This document shows positions 61,145 to 64,000 of a stretch of DNA of 64,000 nt, in pieces. Numbering within the stretch: the first letter of the stretch is position 1; each line of letters opens with the position of its first letter. Under the pieces are notes generated by a model. It saw nothing but the letters and a program-made list of their open reading frames with translations, was not told the origin of the DNA and ran no database searches. Source of the stretch: Dokdonia pacifica (GTDB taxonomy: Bacteria; Bacteroidota; Bacteroidia; Flavobacteriales; Flavobacteriaceae); contig NZ_FZNY01000012.1 in the NCBI RefSeq assembly GCF_900188275.1, positions 1 through 64,000 of the forward strand, given 5' to 3'. The position numbers and the translations under genes are program-made.

Positions 61145-61177
61145 AGACATGAACCTGAGTGTCTTTAATTATTCAGG
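61145..61177 (+). promoter_or_regulatory. H-type pseudoknot leader element, copy 4
   Basis: Stem 1 AGACA (61145-61149) / TGTCT (61160-61164). Stem 2 CCTGA (61154-61158) / TCAGG (61173-61177). It ends 24 nt before the ATG at 61202. Confidence 0.65.
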
Positions 61178-61201
61178 AATAACTAACTTAATTTTTATCT
61201 C

Positions 61202-61390
61202 ATGAAAAAACTAATGAATTTAAAAGGAGCAACGTCATTAAACAAAGCTCAACAAAAAGAAGTAAATGGAGGTGCAAAACTTTGTAATGGTAATTGTGCA
61301 GGTAGACCTAATGGAGCTCGTTGCTATTACCAAGGACATTGTTCTTGTCCTGGAGAATGTTCTAGTTCTTGGGGTTGTATACCTTACTAA
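61202..61390 (+). CDS. Cysteine-rich peptide precursor 4
   Basis: 62 residues. The leader MKKLMNLKGATSLNKAQQKE plus VNGG is nearly identical to gene 3, while the core (AKLCNGNCAGRPNGARCYY) is nearly identical to gene 1. It looks like a recombinant of those two. Seven cysteines, last spacing x5, ends IPY. It ends 11 nt before a hairpin shared with the convergent E1 gene. Confidence 0.87.
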   Translation: MKKLMNLKGATSLNKAQQKEVNGGAKLCNGNCAGRPNGARCYYQGHCSCPGECSSSWGCIPY

Positions 61391-61400
61391 GAATTAAATA

Positions 61401-61443
61401 TACTATTCAAATTTGGCATGTATGATGTCAAGTTTGAATAGTA
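61401..61443. terminator. Bidirectional terminator between peptide gene 4 and the E1 gene
   Basis: TACTATTCAAATTTG / AAGTTTGAATAGTA stem with T-rich flanks on both strands. The E1 stop codon lies at its edge. Confidence 0.8.
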
Positions 61444-61445
61444 TT

Positions 61446-63449
61446 TTAATACGCTATAAGTTCCTTTAGACTATCTTCTAAACGCTTTCTAGAAAGGTAT
61501 TGTTCTTCTAATTGCCCAGCAAAAGGTACTGGTGTATCTAAACTTGTCACACGACGTATAGGAGCATCTAAAAATTCAAAACAATCTTCAGAAATCATCG
61601 CAGAAATATCAGACATCACACTTCCAAAACCTGAATCTTCAGTAAGTAATAAAACTTTACCTGTTTTTTTAATCGATGTAAAAATTGTCTCTGTATCTAG
61701 TGGTTGTAAAGTTCTTAAATCAATGAGATCAGCAGAAACAGTTATTTCTTCCAGTGTTTCTAAAGCCCAATGCACTCCAGCTCCATACGTAACAATCGTA
61801 ACATCATTTCCTTCTTTTAATGTAACAGCTTTTCCTATAGGTAATGTATAATACTCTGTAGGTACATCTTGACGAATGCTTCTATACAAAGCCTTATGCT
61901 CAAAAAATAACACAGGGTTAGGATCTTCTATAGCAGTTGCTAATAATCCTTTTGCATCATATGGGAATGCTGGATATACCACTTTAAGTCCAGGGGTATG
62001 TGTAAACCAAGCCTCATTGGTTTGCGAATGATAAGGTCCTGCCCCCACACCTGCTCCACAAGGCATACGCACTACCACATCGGCTGCTTGTGACCAACGA
62101 TAATGTGATTTTGCTAAGTAATTTACAATAGGGTTAAAACCAGAAGTTGCAAAATCTGCAAATTGCATTTCCATAATGGCTTTCTTCCCATTTATAGCAA
62201 GTCCCATAGCTGCTTCTACAATAGCACTCTCACAAATAGGTGTATTACGTACTCGTTCTTTTCCAAATGCTTCTACAAAACCATCTGTAATTTTAAATAC
62301 CCCACCATACTCAGCAATATCTTGCCCCATAATGACCGTATCATCATTACGTTCCATAGATTGTTTAAGACCAAGAGAAATAGCATCTATTAAACGTAGT
62401 TCTTCTGTTGCTGTCCCAGCTTTTATTTCTGAATATGTAAAAGGCGCATATACATCCGTAAGTTCTGTTTCTAAATTTGGAATTATTGCCTCTTCACTAT
62501 ATGCTATATCTAGATTTTTAGTGATTTCTTCTTTTATTTGAGAAGCCATCTCATCGTGTATTGCCTCGGTAAGCACTTCTAATTCTAGCAAATACTGTTT
62601 GTAATTTTCTATTGGATCTTTTTTAGCCCAAGTCTCCATCAGTTCTTTAGGAACATACTTTGTTCCACTAGCTTCCTCATGACCTCGCATTCTGAAGGTT
62701 TTAAACTCCAATAATACGGGTCTTGGATTCTTACGAATATCTTCTGCAAGTTTTTGCACTGTGGTATACACCTCTAAAATATTATTTCCATCTATAATAT
62801 GGCTTTCCATACCGTATCCTAAAGCTCTATCTGCTAAGTTCTCACAATTATATTGTTCGCTAGTAGGTGTAGAAAGCCCATAGCCGTTATTCTCTATACA
62901 AAACAATACAGGTAATTGCCAAACAGAAGCGACGTTTAATGCTTCGTGAAAATCTCCTTCACTTGTACCTCCTTCTCCAGTAAAGACAGCAGTAACAGCT
63001 TTTTCATTACGCAATTTATGCGCGAGGGCTATCCCATCTGCTACTCCTAATTGAGGTCCTAAATGAGATATCATACCTACAATATTATATTCCTGTGTTC
63101 CGAAATGAAAACTACGGTCACGCCCTTTTGTAAAACCACTTGCCTTCCCTTGCCATTGCGCAAATAAGCGATACAAAGGAATCTCTCTTGTTGTAAAAAC
63201 TCCAAGATTACGATGCATCGGAAGGATGTATTCTTCTGGTCGCATTGCTGTGGTAACGCCCACAGAAATAGCTTCTTGACCAATACCCGCAAACCATTTA
63301 GAAATTTTACCTTGTCTCAATAAAATAAGCATCTTCTCCTCTATTAATCGAGGAGTAAGCATGGCTTTATATAATTGTAAAAGCATTTCATCCGTAAGCG
63401 ATGTACGGTCGTAATCAAAATGAACTTTAGCTGTAGTTTTTGTTGCCAT
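61446..63449 (-). CDS. 2-oxoacid dehydrogenase E1, alpha-beta fusion (branched-chain or pyruvate type)
   Basis: 667 residues. The alpha half (about 1-330) contains the thiamine diphosphate site GEGGTSEGDFHEALNVASVW and FCIENNGYGLSTPT. The beta half (about 340-667) contains MGQDIAEYGGVFKITDG, ICESAIVEAAMGLAINGKKA and MPCGAGVGAGPYHSQTNEAW. Bacteroidota often carry E1 alpha and beta of the branched-chain 2-oxoacid complex as one such fused chain. The lipoyl E2 and E3 genes are not in the window. The start MATKTTAKVHFDYDR is 91 bp from the palindrome at 63540. Confidence 0.92.
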   Translation of the reverse strand: MATKTTAKVHFDYDRTSLTDEMLLQLYKAMLTPRLIEEKMLILLRQGKISKWFAGIGQEAISVGVTTAMRPEEYILPMHRNLGVFTTREIPLYRLFAQWQGKASGFTKGRDRSFHFGTQEYNIVGMISHLGPQLGVADGIALAHKLRNEKAVTAVFTGEGGTSEGDFHEALNVASVWQLPVLFCIENNGYGLSTPTSEQYNCENLADRALGYGMESHIIDGNNILEVYTTVQKLAEDIRKNPRPVLLEFKTFRMRGHEEASGTKYVPKELMETWAKKDPIENYKQYLLELEVLTEAIHDEMASQIKEEITKNLDIAYSEEAIIPNLETELTDVYAPFTYSEIKAGTATEELRLIDAISLGLKQSMERNDDTVIMGQDIAEYGGVFKITDGFVEAFGKERVRNTPICESAIVEAAMGLAINGKKAIMEMQFADFATSGFNPIVNYLAKSHYRWSQAADVVVRMPCGAGVGAGPYHSQTNEAWFTHTPGLKVVYPAFPYDAKGLLATAIEDPNPVLFFEHKALYRSIRQDVPTEYYTLPIGKAVTLKEGNDVTIVTYGAGVHWALETLEEITVSADLIDLRTLQPLDTETIFTSIKKTGKVLLLTEDSGFGSVMSDISAMISEDCFEFLDAPIRRVTSLDTPVPFAGQLEEQYLSRKRLEDSLKELIAY

Positions 63450-63539
63450 TTTTAGATATGTAAGATCAAATCAAATGTAGAAAAATAAGTAACAATAGAA
63501 ACGATTTATTTAAAAATTAATCAATAGTGTTTTTTATGT

Positions 63540-63563
63540 TATACGCTTTCGCGAAAGCGTATA
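63540..63563. repeat. CTTTCGCGAAAG palindrome, perfect 24-bp copy
   Basis: Same 24-base form as at 2852, in the divergent promoter region between E1 and the oxygenase. Confidence 0.9.
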
Positions 63564-63581
63564 CAACCCTACTAAAATTTG

Positions 63582-63589
63582 TATCTTTG
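63582..63589 (+). promoter_or_regulatory. -7 box (TATCTTTG) upstream of the oxygenase
   Basis: Exact TAnnTTTG match 26 nt before the ATG. The -33 is unclear. Confidence 0.45.
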
Positions 63590-63615
63590 TCTAACACCTA
63601 TTTAAGACTATAAAA

Positions 63616-64000
63616 ATGAATAATATCCCAAGTGTAGATCTCGCAGATTTCTTAAGTGATGATCCCAATAGAAAACAAAAATTTGTTCAAGAAATAGGAA
63701 CAGCTTATGAAGAAATAGGCTTTGTTTCTTTAAAGAATCATTTTTTGGACGATGCGCTGGTAGATAGTTTATATACAGAAGTAAAAAACTTTTTTGCACT
63801 TCCAGTAGAAGAAAAATTAAAATATGAAATTGAAGGACTTGCTGGGCAAAGAGGATATATCTCTTTTGGAAAAGAACATGCAAAAGGAAAGAAAGAAGGA
63901 GATTTAAAAGAATTTTGGCATTTTGGACAAGAGCCATCTGCCGATGCAAATCTTGCTGAAGAATATCCAGATAATGTGCTTGTAAATGAGCTTCCAAATT
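63616..64000 (+). CDS. 2OG-Fe(II) oxygenase, isopenicillin N synthase-like (cut by window edge)
   Basis: The frame from ATG 63616 runs to the window end, about 128 codons: MNNIPSVDLADFLSDDPNRK, then GTAYEEIGFVSLKNHFLDDA, VKNFFALPVEEKLKYE, GQRGYISFGKEHAKG and KEFWHFGQEP. This is the N-terminal DIOX_N domain of the isopenicillin N synthase-like oxygenases. The iron-binding HxD...H motif would lie past the edge. Substrate unknown. A minus-strand open frame over the same bases is a shadow. Confidence 0.85.
   Translation, partial: MNNIPSVDLADFLSDDPNRKQKFVQEIGTAYEEIGFVSLKNHFLDDALVDSLYTEVKNFFALPVEEKLKYEIEGLAGQRGYISFGKEHAKGKKEGDLKEFWHFGQEPSADANLAEEYPDNVLVNELPN

Noticed and set aside
63608-63997. 129-codon minus-strand open frame at the window end
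   Set aside because: It is the shadow of the plus-strand 2OG-Fe(II) oxygenase, whose sequence matches a known family.

Overview
The window reads as a chromosomal segment of an AT-rich marine-type Flavobacteriaceae (Bacteroidota). The signs are two type IX secretion (T9SS)-style surface proteins, a TonB-dependent receptor of the flavobacterial beta-barrel family, 7TM-HTH AraC regulators, a LytS/LytTR pair, the ParE-ParC order of topoisomerase IV, near-absence of Shine-Dalgarno sites and several TAnnTTTG-like -7 boxes. I do not name a species. There is no phage, insertion sequence, plasmid origin or CRISPR array.

Layout. 1-2348: N-terminal part of a SprB-repeat surface protein (minus strand). 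3.4-8.2 kb: release factor 3, a double-DTG aspartyl protease, a small membrane protein and an AraC regulator. 8.4-11.7 kb: an orphan DUF4157 (eCIS-core type) protein with a second metal-site-like motif, a WYL regulator and a VOC protein. 12.1-15.3 kb: a LodA/LodB-like quinone-cofactor oxidase pair. 15.5-25.1 kb: TonB receptor, LytS/LytTR, AraC regulator, a serine hydrolase with an unusual tail and a DUF6268 porin-like protein. 25.6-33.5 kb: a complete D-xylose operon (GntR regulator, kinase, isomerase, symporter, GH3 xylosidase). 33.5-35.9 kb: repeats, YitT and a tRNA-Ser whose 3' end is duplicated downstream. 36.0-42.4 kb: an HTH/membrane/serine-hydrolase fusion, another hydrolase, a lipoprotein and a T9SS type B protein with no canonical start codon. 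42.5-51.7 kb: parC, parE, a TPR-LuxR sensor and an AraC regulator. 52.0-57.7 kb: a seven-gene, tightly overlapping type III polyketide operon. 58.0-61.4 kb: a cysteine-rich peptide locus. 61.4-64.0 kb: a fused 2-oxoacid dehydrogenase E1 and the start of a 2OG-Fe(II) oxygenase.

The most novel part is 58.0-61.4 kb. One membrane protein joins a C39-like domain lacking its catalytic Cys, a VKOR domain and a thioredoxin domain, so it looks like a disulfide-forming enzyme with a leader-binding fold. Four short genes follow. Their products share a leader ending near VNG(G) and a core with seven conserved cysteines. A fifth, decayed copy lies between. Each copy has a 5' element that can fold as an H-type pseudoknot. 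The second stem covaries between copies, and the element ends 24-26 nt before every start codon. Most copies also end in a strong hairpin. I infer a family of disulfide-rich ribosomal peptides, each with its own RNA leader.

A second theme is a palindrome, TACGCTTTCGCGAAAGCGTA and shorter forms, present about 16 times both between and inside genes. Inside genes it is read as AFAKA (twice at signal-peptide ends), LSRK or FRES. Five longer copies of about 60 bp carry an insert between the palindrome arms and look like a small mobile or REP-like element.
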